Positions 51,603 through 60,041 of a stretch of 64,000 nucleotides of DNA are shown here, piece by piece. The stretch comes from an uncultured Cohaesibacter sp. Its GTDB lineage: Bacteria; Pseudomonadota; Alphaproteobacteria; Rhizobiales; Cohaesibacteraceae. Every line of letters begins with the position of its first letter. The first letter of the stretch is position 1. A program made the translations under genes and the position numbers. The stretch covers positions 62,001 to 126,000 of the forward strand of contig NZ_OY759851.1 of NCBI RefSeq assembly GCF_963662805.1, in the 5' to 3' direction. The notes beneath the pieces were generated by a model, which searched no databases, had not been told where the DNA came from, and saw only the letters and a program-made list of their open reading frames with translations.

Positions 51603-51869
51603 ATGGCACGCATCGAATTTGATAGCGCTGAGTTGAATGGTGTTGGCACCGACGCAACCGGCGAAGTTTTCTTCCAGCTGGGACTTTCCTACTCGATTGG
51701 CGAACGGGGCGAACCTGATCTGATCGCAGCACACAAGTGGTTCAATCTGGCTGCCATGAAGGGCAACAGTGAAGCCGCTGTTCGTCGTCAGGAACTGACG
51801 TGCGAAATGACCAAGGCTGATGTCTCTCAAGCTCAGCGCGAAGCACGCGAGTGGATCCGTCTGCACTAG
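51603..51869 (+). CDS. Sel1-like repeat protein, short
   Basis: This 88-residue protein has one and a half Sel1-like repeats: EVFFQLGLSYSIGERGEPDL followed by IAAHKWFNLAAMKGNSEAAV, then a basic tail MTKADVSQAQREAREWIRLH. Similar short proteins occur across Rhizobiales; they are soluble and helical, with no established role. It stands alone between two terminators. Confidence 0.82.
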   Translation: MARIEFDSAELNGVGTDATGEVFFQLGLSYSIGERGEPDLIAAHKWFNLAAMKGNSEAAVRRQELTCEMTKADVSQAQREAREWIRLH

Positions 51870-51973
51870 AAGCTTTCCCGGTTTCATTCCTCTGGCCCTC
51901 AGACCGGGCAGGCGGGAAGACACCAATTCAGGCTTCTATTGCAAGGCGTTTTTCGGATGAACAATTCTGTCTA

Positions 51974-52004
51974 GCGGGTACCAGTTCACTGGTGCCCGTT
52001 TTTG
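51974..52004 (+). terminator. Rho-independent terminator
   Basis: CGGGTACCAG pairs with CTGGTGCCCG across a TTCA loop (one G-T pair) and is followed by TTTTTG. It ends the Sel1-like gene and lies 21 bases before the convergent ubiV stop. Confidence 0.85.
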
Positions 52005-52024
52005 TTTGTCTATGCCTCAGTCCT

Positions 52025-52945
52025 CTAGTGGGCGGCAAGCGTCAGGGCATCGGCAATCTGATGCATGCCCGGCTGTCCATGAATATAGCCATTGACGAAG
52101 CTGTGGTCGGGCATCAGTTCGGCGATTTTTGCTCTGGCCTCGCCTGCTTCCATGGTGCCGGACATCACGGCGCGGAAGATCCTGGCGACTGCCACCATAT
52201 CCCCGGTGTGTGGCGAGAGTCGGAAAGCGCCGATGCCGCTGTCGGCCAGCACCGGCAACTCCTCGAGCAGCAACTGGACGCCGTAGGACATGGTCTGGAT
52301 GCCGTTGATGGCGAGGAAGGGCTGACCCGCGAGGCTGTTGACCGCGCGACCGTCCGTGTCCTGATCGCAGATGAAGCGGCAGCTATCCTTTGACAGGTGA
52401 TGGAGGCGCGCATGATAGCATCGTGCGGACAGGGCGAGAGGCAAGCGCCCGAACACCTGTAGCTCATAGGTCGGCTCCGGGGCGTGGGTCATCAGCTCGG
52501 CGGCGGTTTCGGCGGGCACTTCGGGCGGCAGAACAAAGCGGGTTGCGCCGCGGCTCGCGAGGGCCTTGATCGTCGCCTCGTTGTAGACATTGACGTAAGG
52601 GCCGACGACAAAGGGGCGTCCCTTGAGGAAGGCGAGTGCGGTCAGATCATTGGCCTCGACGAGCCATGTGTCCTGATCGCACTGTTCCGCCAGTGCCTTG
52701 CGCTCCGGCTTGGTCGTCACGAGAGCGAGGGTGGAGAGGACGACCTTTTTCCCCGCAGCCTCCAGCCGCTCGAGCACGTCGGGCAGAATCTTATTGCGGA
52801 AGGGCAGCCGCTTGGAGCAGACGGCCTCGCCGATATAGACGAGGTCCACGTCGGCCTCGTCGGCTATGCGGAAATAGAAGTCCCGCCAGTCGTCTTCGGA
52901 CCAGTTGAACAGGCAGGGTCCCAGTGTCAGTTCGACAGATTTCAT
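52025..52945 (-). CDS. ubiV: Ubiquinone anaerobic biosynthesis protein UbiV (U32 peptidase-like)
   Basis: This 306-residue protein is UbiV of the U32 family. Four Cys that hold the 4Fe-4S cluster are present at 43 (EAVCSKR), 176 (SARCYHAR), 189 and 193 (DSCRFIC). Together with UbiU it hydroxylates the ubiquinone ring without oxygen, using prephenate as hydroxyl donor in the known system. It lies 14 bases after ubiU and is the third gene of the ubiT-ubiU-ubiV set. Confidence 0.94.
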   Translation of the reverse strand: MKSVELTLGPCLFNWSEDDWRDFYFRIADEADVDLVYIGEAVCSKRLPFRNKILPDVLERLEAAGKKVVLSTLALVTTKPERKALAEQCDQDTWLVEANDLTALAFLKGRPFVVGPYVNVYNEATIKALASRGATRFVLPPEVPAETAAELMTHAPEPTYELQVFGRLPLALSARCYHARLHHLSKDSCRFICDQDTDGRAVNSLAGQPFLAINGIQTMSYGVQLLLEELPVLADSGIGAFRLSPHTGDMVAVARIFRAVMSGTMEAGEARAKIAELMPDHSFVNGYIHGQPGMHQIADALTLAAH

Positions 52946-52959
52946 TCGTTTCTCCCCCC

Positions 52960-53955
52960 TTATCGCCAGGTCTTCTGATAGGAGCCCTTGGTCGATTTCT
53001 GGCCTTCGGTCAGTGGCGCGAGCAGATCGTCGAGATCGACATTGCGATTGCTGGCAAGGGCGTCCACCGCCTGGCGGAAGCTCTTTACCACCTGAGCCAT
53101 ATAGGCCTTGCCGCGTTGGCGGCCTTCAATCTTGAGTGCGGTAACGCCGGCCCTCTGCAACTGAGGCAGAAGATGCGCCGCGTTGAGGCTGACCGGGTCT
53201 TCGAAGACATAGCCCACGTCACCTGCGGATTCGAACCGGCCCTTGCAGAGGGTCGGGTAGGCCGCGGCTTCCCCTTTCGGGTACTGGTTGATGGTGATGC
53301 CTTCGAGACGGCTTTCGAGCAAGCCATTGTGTTCTTCATATTGCACCGAGCCGGGAGGGGAGCAGACGCCGTTGATGTTGGGCGACTTGCCAGTGCAATA
53401 GGAGGACAGGGAACAGCGGCCTTCGGCCATGACGCAGAGGCCGCCGAAAATGAAGACTTCGGTTTCGCAGGCGATCTCGGCATTGATAGAGGCGATTTCC
53501 TGCACCGTGAGAACCCGAGGCAGAACCACACGTCTCACGCCAAACTCGCTGACATAATAGTTGATCATGTCCGGGTTGGCGGCTGCGGCCTGCACCGAGA
53601 GGTGAATGCGCAAATCCGGGTGGGTGTTTGCCGCATAGTCGAGCATGCCAATATCGGCCAGAATGATGGCATGGGCGTCGGAGCGTGCGACCTCATCGAT
53701 GGCGTTGCGCCAGAGTTCGGTTCTGCCTGCCTGCGCGAAGGTGTTGACCGCAACAAGAACCTTTGCCTTTTGCCGCGCCGCGTAGTCGATGCCCTGATGC
53801 ATTTCCTTGACCGAGAAATTGAGGCCGGGGAAATTGCGGGCGTTGGTTTCGTCGCGAAAACCGCAATAGACGGTATCGGCACCCGCATCGACGGCAGTGC
53901 GCAGGGCGGCCGGGGTTCCGGCAGGGCAGACGAGTTCCATGGCTTTTGCGGTCAT
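52960..53955 (-). CDS. ubiU: Ubiquinone anaerobic biosynthesis protein UbiU (U32 peptidase-like)
   Basis: This 331-residue protein starts MELVCPAGTPAALRTAVDAG and has the cluster Cys at 174, 181, 198 and 237. Their spacing (7, 17 and 39 residues) is the same as in E. coli UbiU. It forms the O2-independent hydroxylase with UbiV. ATG 53955 or the in-frame ATG 53940 could both start it; AAGG precedes the former. Confidence 0.94.
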   Translation of the reverse strand: MTAKAMELVCPAGTPAALRTAVDAGADTVYCGFRDETNARNFPGLNFSVKEMHQGIDYAARQKAKVLVAVNTFAQAGRTELWRNAIDEVARSDAHAIILADIGMLDYAANTHPDLRIHLSVQAAAANPDMINYYVSEFGVRRVVLPRVLTVQEIASINAEIACETEVFIFGGLCVMAEGRCSLSSYCTGKSPNINGVCSPPGSVQYEEHNGLLESRLEGITINQYPKGEAAAYPTLCKGRFESAGDVGYVFEDPVSLNAAHLLPQLQRAGVTALKIEGRQRGKAYMAQVVKSFRQAVDALASNRNVDLDDLLAPLTEGQKSTKGSYQKTWR

Positions 53956-54063
53956 CTCATGCCTTTTTTAGCGGGGGCCTTTTAAACAGTGGCCTTTTCA
54001 AACGAGGGCTTGCTGATTACTTGGGGTCTTTTGGCGGATCGGTCGAGGATGTTCTGGCATCCG

Positions 54064-54651
54064 TCAGGTCGGGTAGGGGCCCGGCATGCCGGAAGACATC
54101 GGGTCGGCGTCCTCAGTCTTGCGAGCACGGGTGAACGGGCTGTAACGCAGGGCTTCGAGCAGGCTTTTTCCGCCGGACTCAAAGGGGCGACTCAGTGGGC
54201 CTGCGATGGAGGCGCACTCGTGCACAAAGTCGATTTCGGCGTCGTCGAGCGCATTGCGCAGGGCGAGTACTGCCTCGGTATCGCCTTCGACGCTGAGATC
54301 GCGGGAGAAGAACAGCGCGTCGCCATCTTCCTTGCCATCGAGCAGATTGAGCAGGGAGAGGAAGGGTGCGGTCACGGTGACATCCCGGTTGGGGAAGGCC
54401 TCGAGCGAGCGGGAGAGGCGGATTTGGACGCGGCTGTCATAGAAGGTGATCCGCGCGATCCAGTCGAGATCTGTCGGCACAACGACAAAGGATTTGTCGG
54501 CATAGTCGCCGAGGCGGTCGAAAAACTCCGGATGATGAATGGCAACCCGGTCAGCTGCCATGGAGATCAATCGCTCAAGAGGCAGAAGCGGCAGAAGTTG
54601 CGTCAGACGCGCAACGATAGGAGGGAAGCTACGCACCGTTCCGTCGGTCAT
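54064..54651 (-). CDS. ubiT: SCP2 lipid-binding accessory factor UbiT
   Basis: This 195-residue protein has an SCP2/UbiT-like domain (VTVTAPFLSLLNLLDGKEDG and DALFFSRDLSVEGDTEAVLA), which in E. coli binds ubiquinone intermediates for the anaerobic pathway. It is the first gene of the set, 108 bases before ubiU, and the presence of all three genes supports O2-independent quinone synthesis in this organism. Its promoter region carries an FNR/FixK-like box. Confidence 0.9.
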   Translation of the reverse strand: MTDGTVRSFPPIVARLTQLLPLLPLERLISMAADRVAIHHPEFFDRLGDYADKSFVVVPTDLDWIARITFYDSRVQIRLSRSLEAFPNRDVTVTAPFLSLLNLLDGKEDGDALFFSRDLSVEGDTEAVLALRNALDDAEIDFVHECASIAGPLSRPFESGGKSLLEALRYSPFTRARKTEDADPMSSGMPGPYPT

Positions 54652-54730
54652 TCTTGGTCATCTCCGGGTAGATTTGGTGGCCCCCGGCAAGGGGTGGGCC
54701 GAGTCAAAAATATCGTCAGCCATCCTGCGT

Positions 54731-54762
54731 ATTATAGCGATCAATCTCTTGATCAGGGTCAT
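54731..54762 (-). promoter_or_regulatory. Candidate ubiT promoter with FNR/FixK-like box
   Basis: On the minus strand, ATGAC-CCTG-ATCAA (54762-54749) matches 8 of 10 positions of TTGAT-N4-ATCAA. A perfect palindrome GATCAA-GAGA-TTGATC overlaps it (54754-54739), and a TATAAT box follows at 54736-54731. The box centre is about 20 bases upstream of the TATAAT box, closer than a class II FNR site should be, so the call is tentative. Confidence 0.35.
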
Positions 54763-54949
54763 GGGCCCTTGCGCCAAAATGGCGCGCGTAATTTCCCTTA
54801 CGAAATTTATCTAAGTTATTGTACTGACTTGTATTTTTATCTTATATTAGTGATTTCTTAAGTTCTTTTTGCTTCTTATTGTCTAATAAGATTGTTGATT
54901 TTTTTCGTATTGAGGATGCCGCGCTGTCGGTGCTCCAAGGAGCAGGTAC

Positions 54950-55462
54950 ATGAAAGAAGTCTTTTTTGATCCCAATGAACTGATTGTTTCCAAAACCGAC
55001 CTCACAGGCCGAATTACCTACGCCAATGCGCTGTTTTGCGAGGTTTGTAGCTATACACGCGCCGAACTGATCGGACAGCAGCACAGCATCGTGCGGCATC
55101 CGGATATGCCGAGAGCCGTGTTCAAGCTGCTCTGGGATCGGATTGCGGTCGGACATGAGGTCTTCGCCTTCGTGAAGAACCGCACCAAGTATGACGATTA
55201 CTACTGGGTCTTTGCCCATATTACCCCGACTTACGACCACAAAGGCACGATGACTGGCTATCATTCCTCCAGGCGGGTGCCGGATGCCCGACTGGTCAAG
55301 GAGCAAGTCGAACCGCTCTACAAGGTGTTGCTTGATGAAGAGAAGAGCGTGACCAGCCGCAAGGAAGGACTGAAGAAGTCCTATGCCCTGATGGAGAAGG
55401 TCGTTCTCGACAATGCCGTTTCCTACGATGATTTCGTGTTTAAGCTCAAAAATGCAGCCTGA
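54950..55462 (+). CDS. Stand-alone PAS domain protein (Aer-like)
   Basis: This 170-residue protein is a single PAS domain resembling the sensor of the aerotaxis receptor: LIVSKTDLTGRITYANALFC, HSIVRHPDMPRAVFKLLWDR and KYDDYYWVFAHITPTYDHKG. In Aer the domain binds FAD; here a flavin is plausible but unproven. It lacks any transmembrane, kinase or methyl-accepting part, so it should act by contact with another protein. AAGGAGC lies upstream of the ATG. It is divergent from ubiT. Confidence 0.88.
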   Translation: MKEVFFDPNELIVSKTDLTGRITYANALFCEVCSYTRAELIGQQHSIVRHPDMPRAVFKLLWDRIAVGHEVFAFVKNRTKYDDYYWVFAHITPTYDHKGTMTGYHSSRRVPDARLVKEQVEPLYKVLLDEEKSVTSRKEGLKKSYALMEKVVLDNAVSYDDFVFKLKNAA

Positions 55463-55769
55463 TTGCGAACGATCTGTCCATGTCTGGAGCGAAAGTGGCA
55501 TCGGTTGTCAGCGCCGATGAGGGGCTGATGTTGCCGGTATGAAAAGAAGTGGCGGACAAATACGCAAAAACTGTGCCGGGACAATCTTTCCTCTATGCAA
55601 CACGCTTCAAGCATGGTAGTCACCAGCGTCAACTTCTAGCAAAAATGCTCCTGTTTCCTACGCCTTCCGCCAGCGATTGCCGGGGGGAACGATAGGGGCT
55701 TTTATCCTTTTGGCACCGTGTTTGCGTCAACCTCCCGTCCGCGCAGACCAAACTCAGAGGAGAGTTGGC
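55463..55769. other. Intergenic region upstream of guaB
   Basis: These 307 bases hold the guaB promoter region and leader. I see no clear operator, known riboswitch or convincing small gene. Confidence 0.45.
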
Positions 55770-57269
55770 ATGGCCATCATCATCGAATCTTCCACCGGTC
55801 GCGAGGCGCTGACGTTTGACGACGTCCTGTTACAGCCCGATCATTCCGTCGTCATGCCCGGTGAGGTGAACATCACCACGCGCCTTACGAAGGAAATCGA
55901 ACTCAATCTTCCGATTCTGTCTTCCGCGATGGATACCGTTTCCGAGGCCAAGATGGCGATTGCCATGGCTCAGGCTGGCGGCATGGGCGTCATTCACAAG
56001 AACCTCAGCCTTGATGAACAGGCCGAACAGGTTCGTCAGGTGAAGAAGTTCGAAAGCGGCATGGTCGTCAACCCGTTGACCATCACCCCTGATTATACTG
56101 TTGCCGAAGCAAAGGCGCTCACCCGCAAGCATGGCTTCTCCGGCGTACCTGTCGTTGAAGGCTCCAAGGATGGCGAGAAGACCGGCCGCCTCGTGGGTAT
56201 TCTGACTCACCGCGATCTGCGCTTTGCTTCCGATCCCGATCAGCGCGTCTATGAGCTGATGACCCGCGACAACCTTGTCACCGTGACCGAACAGGTCAGC
56301 CAGGTCGAAGCCAAACGCCTTCTGCATCAACACCGCATCGAAAAGCTGCTGGTTGTCGATGACCGCTTCCACTGCATCGGTCTGATCACCGTCAAGGACA
56401 TCGAGAAGTCTCGCCTCAACCCCAACGCCTGCAAAGACAGTCAGGGCCGCCTGCGTGTTGCCGCTGCCTGCTCGGTGGGTGACAAGGGTTACGAGATGGC
56501 CGGTGCACTGATTGATGCCGAGGTTGACGCTCTTGTCGTCGATACCGCTCACGGCCACAGTCAGGCCGTGCTGGACATCGTCAGCCGGATCAAAAAAGAA
56601 AGCAATCAGGTTCAGGTGATCGCGGGCAACGTCGCCACCGCCGATGCCACCAAGGCGCTGATTGATGCTGGCGCTGACGCTGTAAAGGTCGGGATCGGGC
56701 CGGGCTCTATCTGTACCACGCGGATTGTTGCCGGTGTTGGAGTTCCTCAGCTGAGCGCGGTGATGGATTGCTCCCGCGCAGCCGATGAGGCTGGTGTTCC
56801 AACCATTGCCGATGGCGGCATCAAATATTCTGGCGACCTTGCCAAGGCCCTTGCTGGTGGTGCCAAGGTTGCCATGGTTGGCTCGCTGCTCGCTGGCACA
56901 GACGAAAGCCCCGGAGAGGTTTATCTCTATCAGGGCCGTTCCTTCAAATCCTACCGCGGTATGGGCTCCATGGGTGCCATGGCACGGGGTTCTGCGGATC
57001 GTTACTTCCAGGCCGAAGTGCGCGACAAGCTCAAACTGGTTCCCGAAGGCGTTGAGGGTCAGGTTCCCTACAAGGGGCCGGTTGCAGCCGTTCTGCACCA
57101 GCTTGCCGGTGGCCTGCGGGCTGCCATGGGTTATACCGGTTCCAAGGATCTTGCCGAATTCCGCGAGAAGGCGAAATTCGTTCGTATCTCTTCGGCTTCC
57201 TTGCGTGAGAGCCACGCCCACGACGTGACGATCACCAGAGAGAGCCCGAACTACGGCACGACGAACTGA
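55770..57269 (+). CDS. guaB: IMP dehydrogenase
   Basis: This 499-residue enzyme oxidizes IMP to XMP, the first step of guanine nucleotide synthesis. The catalytic Cys is in GPGSICTTRIVAGVG, the IMP loop is GGIKYSGDLAKALAGGAKVA, and a CBS pair (residues about 95-210) interrupts the TIM barrel. The YRGMGSMGAMARGSADRYFQ flap is intact. GAGGAGAG precedes the ATG at 55770; the frame opens earlier at 55677 in non-conserved sequence. Confidence 0.97.
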   Translation: MAIIIESSTGREALTFDDVLLQPDHSVVMPGEVNITTRLTKEIELNLPILSSAMDTVSEAKMAIAMAQAGGMGVIHKNLSLDEQAEQVRQVKKFESGMVVNPLTITPDYTVAEAKALTRKHGFSGVPVVEGSKDGEKTGRLVGILTHRDLRFASDPDQRVYELMTRDNLVTVTEQVSQVEAKRLLHQHRIEKLLVVDDRFHCIGLITVKDIEKSRLNPNACKDSQGRLRVAAACSVGDKGYEMAGALIDAEVDALVVDTAHGHSQAVLDIVSRIKKESNQVQVIAGNVATADATKALIDAGADAVKVGIGPGSICTTRIVAGVGVPQLSAVMDCSRAADEAGVPTIADGGIKYSGDLAKALAGGAKVAMVGSLLAGTDESPGEVYLYQGRSFKSYRGMGSMGAMARGSADRYFQAEVRDKLKLVPEGVEGQVPYKGPVAAVLHQLAGGLRAAMGYTGSKDLAEFREKAKFVRISSASLRESHAHDVTITRESPNYGTTN

Positions 57270-57303
57270 CGGGAATAGCCAGAGGCTGATTTCCTTTGAT
57301 TTT

Positions 57304-57349
57304 GGCGGGGTTTGCACTTGCTTGAGGCAGGCGCGAACCTCGCCTTTTT
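57304..57349 (+). terminator. Rho-independent terminator of guaB
   Basis: GGCGGGGTT pairs with AACCTCGCC (one G-T pair), enclosing a 23-base loop, and is followed by TTTTT. Confidence 0.75.
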
Positions 57350-57437
57350 CATTTTGTGGGATGAATATCAGGGTACGCTTCCAATCAGATTGGTTCCTAA
57401 TGCCAGAGTTCGCAGGTTTCCTCTTCCAGATCAGGTA

Positions 57438-57468
57438 TTGACCTTCCTGCTGCTGGAAACTTTACTCT
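57438..57468 (+). promoter_or_regulatory. CueR-type (MerR family) copper-responsive promoter
   Basis: TTGACC (57438-57443) and TACTCT (57463-57468) are separated by 19 bases, the over-long spacer of MerR-family promoters. The spacer contains the dyad ACCTTCC-N7-GGAAACT (57441-57461), which closely matches the CueR operator of E. coli copA. It stands 78 bases before the first gene of the copper operon. No cueR gene is in the window. Confidence 0.8.
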
Positions 57469-57545
57469 GATGCGGATTTGTGATCATCATATGCATGATT
57501 TGTGGCATGATGGTCTGAGGACATGTAGGTACAGGACCCCGAGGA

Positions 57546-57908
57546 ATGGCGCACCTGATCAACAGGTTGGGATGGATTGGTGACATGCTCATGATGGTGA
57601 GCGTGCTTTGCCTTGTCTATTCGGGTGCCAGCTTTACCCATGCCAGTGAATTGCCATTCGTAGGCACGCCCGCCTCTCAAAGTGCTCATCATGACAAGGG
57701 AGCCGCTCATCATCAGAGCCGACCCTGTCAGGGCTGTCCCGTTTCCCTTGATGAGCATCAGATGCACTGCGGGGCCAAGATCTTGGCCTTGTCCACTATT
57801 CCGATACCCGTTTTTCCCTTCACGAGTTACAGCGTCCCCGCGCACAAGACCATGGATCTGGTTGCCCGGATCCTCACACCCGAACCACCGCCTCCCCGGA
57901 TCGCCTGA
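57546..57908 (+). CDS. His/Cys-rich exported protein of the copper operon
   Basis: This 120-residue protein has an N-terminal hydrophobic segment (about residues 8-27) that may be a signal peptide, and a His/Cys-rich middle: SAHHDKGAAHH, then RPCQGCPVSLDEHQMHCGAK. That part could bind copper. I do not recognise a family. It is the first gene after the CueR-type promoter and is followed after 47 bases by a cytochrome c' gene. ATG 57546 is used; ATG codons at 57585 and after are alternatives. Confidence 0.65.
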   Translation: MAHLINRLGWIGDMLMMVSVLCLVYSGASFTHASELPFVGTPASQSAHHDKGAAHHQSRPCQGCPVSLDEHQMHCGAKILALSTIPIPVFPFTSYSVPAHKTMDLVARILTPEPPPPRIA

Positions 57909-57955
57909 TTGAGTTTCTGGTCTTTCAGTCAAACATCAATCACAGGCGAAATCTC

Positions 57956-58510
57956 ATGAAAAAGACATTTGCTGTTGCTGCTGCCGTTCTCTCGGCAACT
58001 GGCCCGATAGCCATGGCTCCGCAGGTGGCCGCGCATGATGGTGCGACGGGCATCGTCGAGACGCGCATGCACGCCATGAAAACAATGGGCAAGGCGGTTC
58101 GCTCTCTCAAAGGCATGATAGAGACCGGAGAGTCTTACGATGCCAACAAGGTGCGCGAACAGGCAAAGATCATCAGGATGCACGCCGGTAAGGCCATGAC
58201 GAAGCAGTTTCCTGAAGGCTCGCTGGATGAACCAACCCATGCCAAGCCAGAGATCTGGTCGGATTGGGATCGGTTCGCCCAGTTGGCAGACCAGCTCAAC
58301 ACCTATGCTGAGGGTCTGGCTCTGGCTGCCGGCAATGAGCCGACGATGGGTGGCACCATGATGGAAGGGCAGGGGCCAATGGCCAGCATGATGACGAGTG
58401 GCCTTCATGATGCTGCCGAGCTGGGCCAGATGCCGCCGGATGGTGTCTTTGCCATGATGGTGGACACCTGCCGGAGCTGTCACATGGACTTCCGTTCCCG
58501 GAAAGACTGA
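57956..58510 (+). CDS. Cytochrome c' family protein
   Basis: This 184-residue periplasmic protein has a signal peptide (MKKTFAVAAAVLSATGPIAM, cleavage near QVAA) and a four-helix cytochrome c' layout with the haem-binding CRSCH at residues 172-176 close to the C-terminus. RMHAMKTMGKAVRSLKGMIE and KIIRMHAGKAMTKQFPEGSL are the first two helices. A Met-rich stretch (MGGTMMEGQGPMASMM) lies before the haem site and may contact copper. Haem c' proteins bind NO or carry electrons; its role with copper is inferred from the operon only. Confidence 0.88.
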   Translation: MKKTFAVAAAVLSATGPIAMAPQVAAHDGATGIVETRMHAMKTMGKAVRSLKGMIETGESYDANKVREQAKIIRMHAGKAMTKQFPEGSLDEPTHAKPEIWSDWDRFAQLADQLNTYAEGLALAAGNEPTMGGTMMEGQGPMASMMTSGLHDAAELGQMPPDGVFAMMVDTCRSCHMDFRSRKD

Positions 58511-58643
58511 AGCAACCCAATCAATCACACATCTGGTGCCGTCACGCCTTGCTCAACGAGCTGGCGGGCGGTTGAACGAGTGATCGCGCCATACTGCAGG
58601 CTGCTGCGCGAGAATGCTCGGTCTATCTGATCGGAATATATCG

Positions 58644-60041
58644 ATGAAACTCACGAGACGAGATTTTTGCCGGCTCGGGGCCGGGGTGGCTGCCGCGACG
58701 GCTCTCATGCCCTATCACTTTGCCCTTGCTGAAGACGGGTTCCTCGAAATCCGGGCCCAGAAGACAGAAAAGTCCCTTGCTCCCGACGCTCCGACTTCGA
58801 CGCTTTGGGGTTACAACGGCTTGGTTCCCGGCCCGGAAATTCGGGTGAAACAGGGCGAGCGTGTGAAGGTCCGCTTCATCAATGAGCTGGACGAAGCCTC
58901 CTCGGTTCATTGGCACGGCATTCGTATCGACAATGCCATGGACGGTGTTTCTGGCCTGACGCAGGACGCGGTGGAGCCGGGCGCCAGCTTTGACTATGAC
59001 TTTGTCGCTCCGGATGCGGGCACCTATTGGTATCACGCCCACAACAGGAGCTGGAATCAGGTCGGGCGCGGTCTCTATGGGCCTTTGATCATCGAGGAGC
59101 CTTATCCGACCTTTGATGCCGAGCATGACATCACGCTGGTGCTTGATGACTGGCGGCTCAACCAGAATGGCCAGTTCGATGAGGCCTCCATGGGCATGAT
59201 GATGGACTGGAGCCACGGCGGCCGTCTGGGTAACTGGCTCACGGTGAATGGCGAAAGTCTGCCGGAGATGACCCTGAAGGCCGGGGAGGCCTATCGTCTC
59301 CGACTGATCAATGTTAGCAACGCCCGCACGCTGGAGCTTGACCCCAATCGGTTTGACGCAAAGGTCTTGGCCTTTGACGGCCAGCCTCTGCCTCAGCCGA
59401 TCGCGATGCCCTATGCTCCCTATCTGCTGTCCTCTGCCCAAAGGGTCGATCTGCTGGTCGTGCCGAAAGAGGGGCAGGATTTTGCCCTTGAAGAGATATC
59501 CGGTCAGGCGCCGTTCCCGTTCCTGAAGTTTCGTGTGATGGGGAAGGCTGCGGGAACCCCGGACATTCCAATTCTCAAGCCCAACCCGCTTGCCGAGCCG
59601 GATCTGGCGGCTGCTACCACGCACCGACTCCACATCACGGGGGGAGCCATGGGGCAGATGGGGCCGATGACCTACAAGGGCAAACCGCTCGGGCAGCAGG
59701 AGATGATGCAAAGCAAGCAATTCTGGGCCTTGAATGGGGTTGCCAATCTGCCAGAGCAACAGTTTTTCACCGCCAAGCGGGGTGAGACGGTCATCATCGA
59801 AATGATCAATGATACGGCCTGGCCCCATGCGATGCATGTGCACGGTCACCACTTTCGCATCGATGAAAGAGAGGGCAGCACGATTGACGAAGGGCGTCCG
59901 TGGAAAGACACCTTCCTGATCGGGGCCGGTCAGACCAGCAAGATCTCCCTTGTTGCGGACAATCCGGGCAAGTGGCTGCTGCATTGTCACATGCTCGAAC
60001 ATGCCGCGGCAGGTATGACAACATGGTTTGAGGTGGCCTGA
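58644..60041 (+). CDS. Multicopper oxidase (Tat-exported, CueO/CopA-like)
   Basis: This 465-residue enzyme starts with a twin-arginine signal (TRRDFCRLGAGVAAATAL). All four copper motifs are present: HWHG, WYHAH, HAMHVHGHHF and HCHMLEH, the last followed by a Met that can be the axial ligand of type 1 copper. The family oxidizes Cu(I), metal ions or phenols and reduces O2 in the periplasm. Between the second and third cupredoxin domains there is a stretch with several Met (GAMGQMGPM and QEMMQSKQ). The ATG at 58644 places the Tat signal at the N-terminus. Its stop overlaps the next cytochrome start by one base. Confidence 0.92.
   Translation: MKLTRRDFCRLGAGVAAATALMPYHFALAEDGFLEIRAQKTEKSLAPDAPTSTLWGYNGLVPGPEIRVKQGERVKVRFINELDEASSVHWHGIRIDNAMDGVSGLTQDAVEPGASFDYDFVAPDAGTYWYHAHNRSWNQVGRGLYGPLIIEEPYPTFDAEHDITLVLDDWRLNQNGQFDEASMGMMMDWSHGGRLGNWLTVNGESLPEMTLKAGEAYRLRLINVSNARTLELDPNRFDAKVLAFDGQPLPQPIAMPYAPYLLSSAQRVDLLVVPKEGQDFALEEISGQAPFPFLKFRVMGKAAGTPDIPILKPNPLAEPDLAAATTHRLHITGGAMGQMGPMTYKGKPLGQQEMMQSKQFWALNGVANLPEQQFFTAKRGETVIIEMINDTAWPHAMHVHGHHFRIDEREGSTIDEGRPWKDTFLIGAGQTSKISLVADNPGKWLLHCHMLEHAAAGMTTWFEVA

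Noticed and set aside
54771..54785. GCGCCA-AAA-TGGCGC hairpin near ubiT
   Set aside because: It has no T-run and no gene ends there on either strand, so it is not called a terminator.
55830..57317. A 495-codon frame antisense to guaB
   Set aside because: Shadow of guaB with no recognisable motif.
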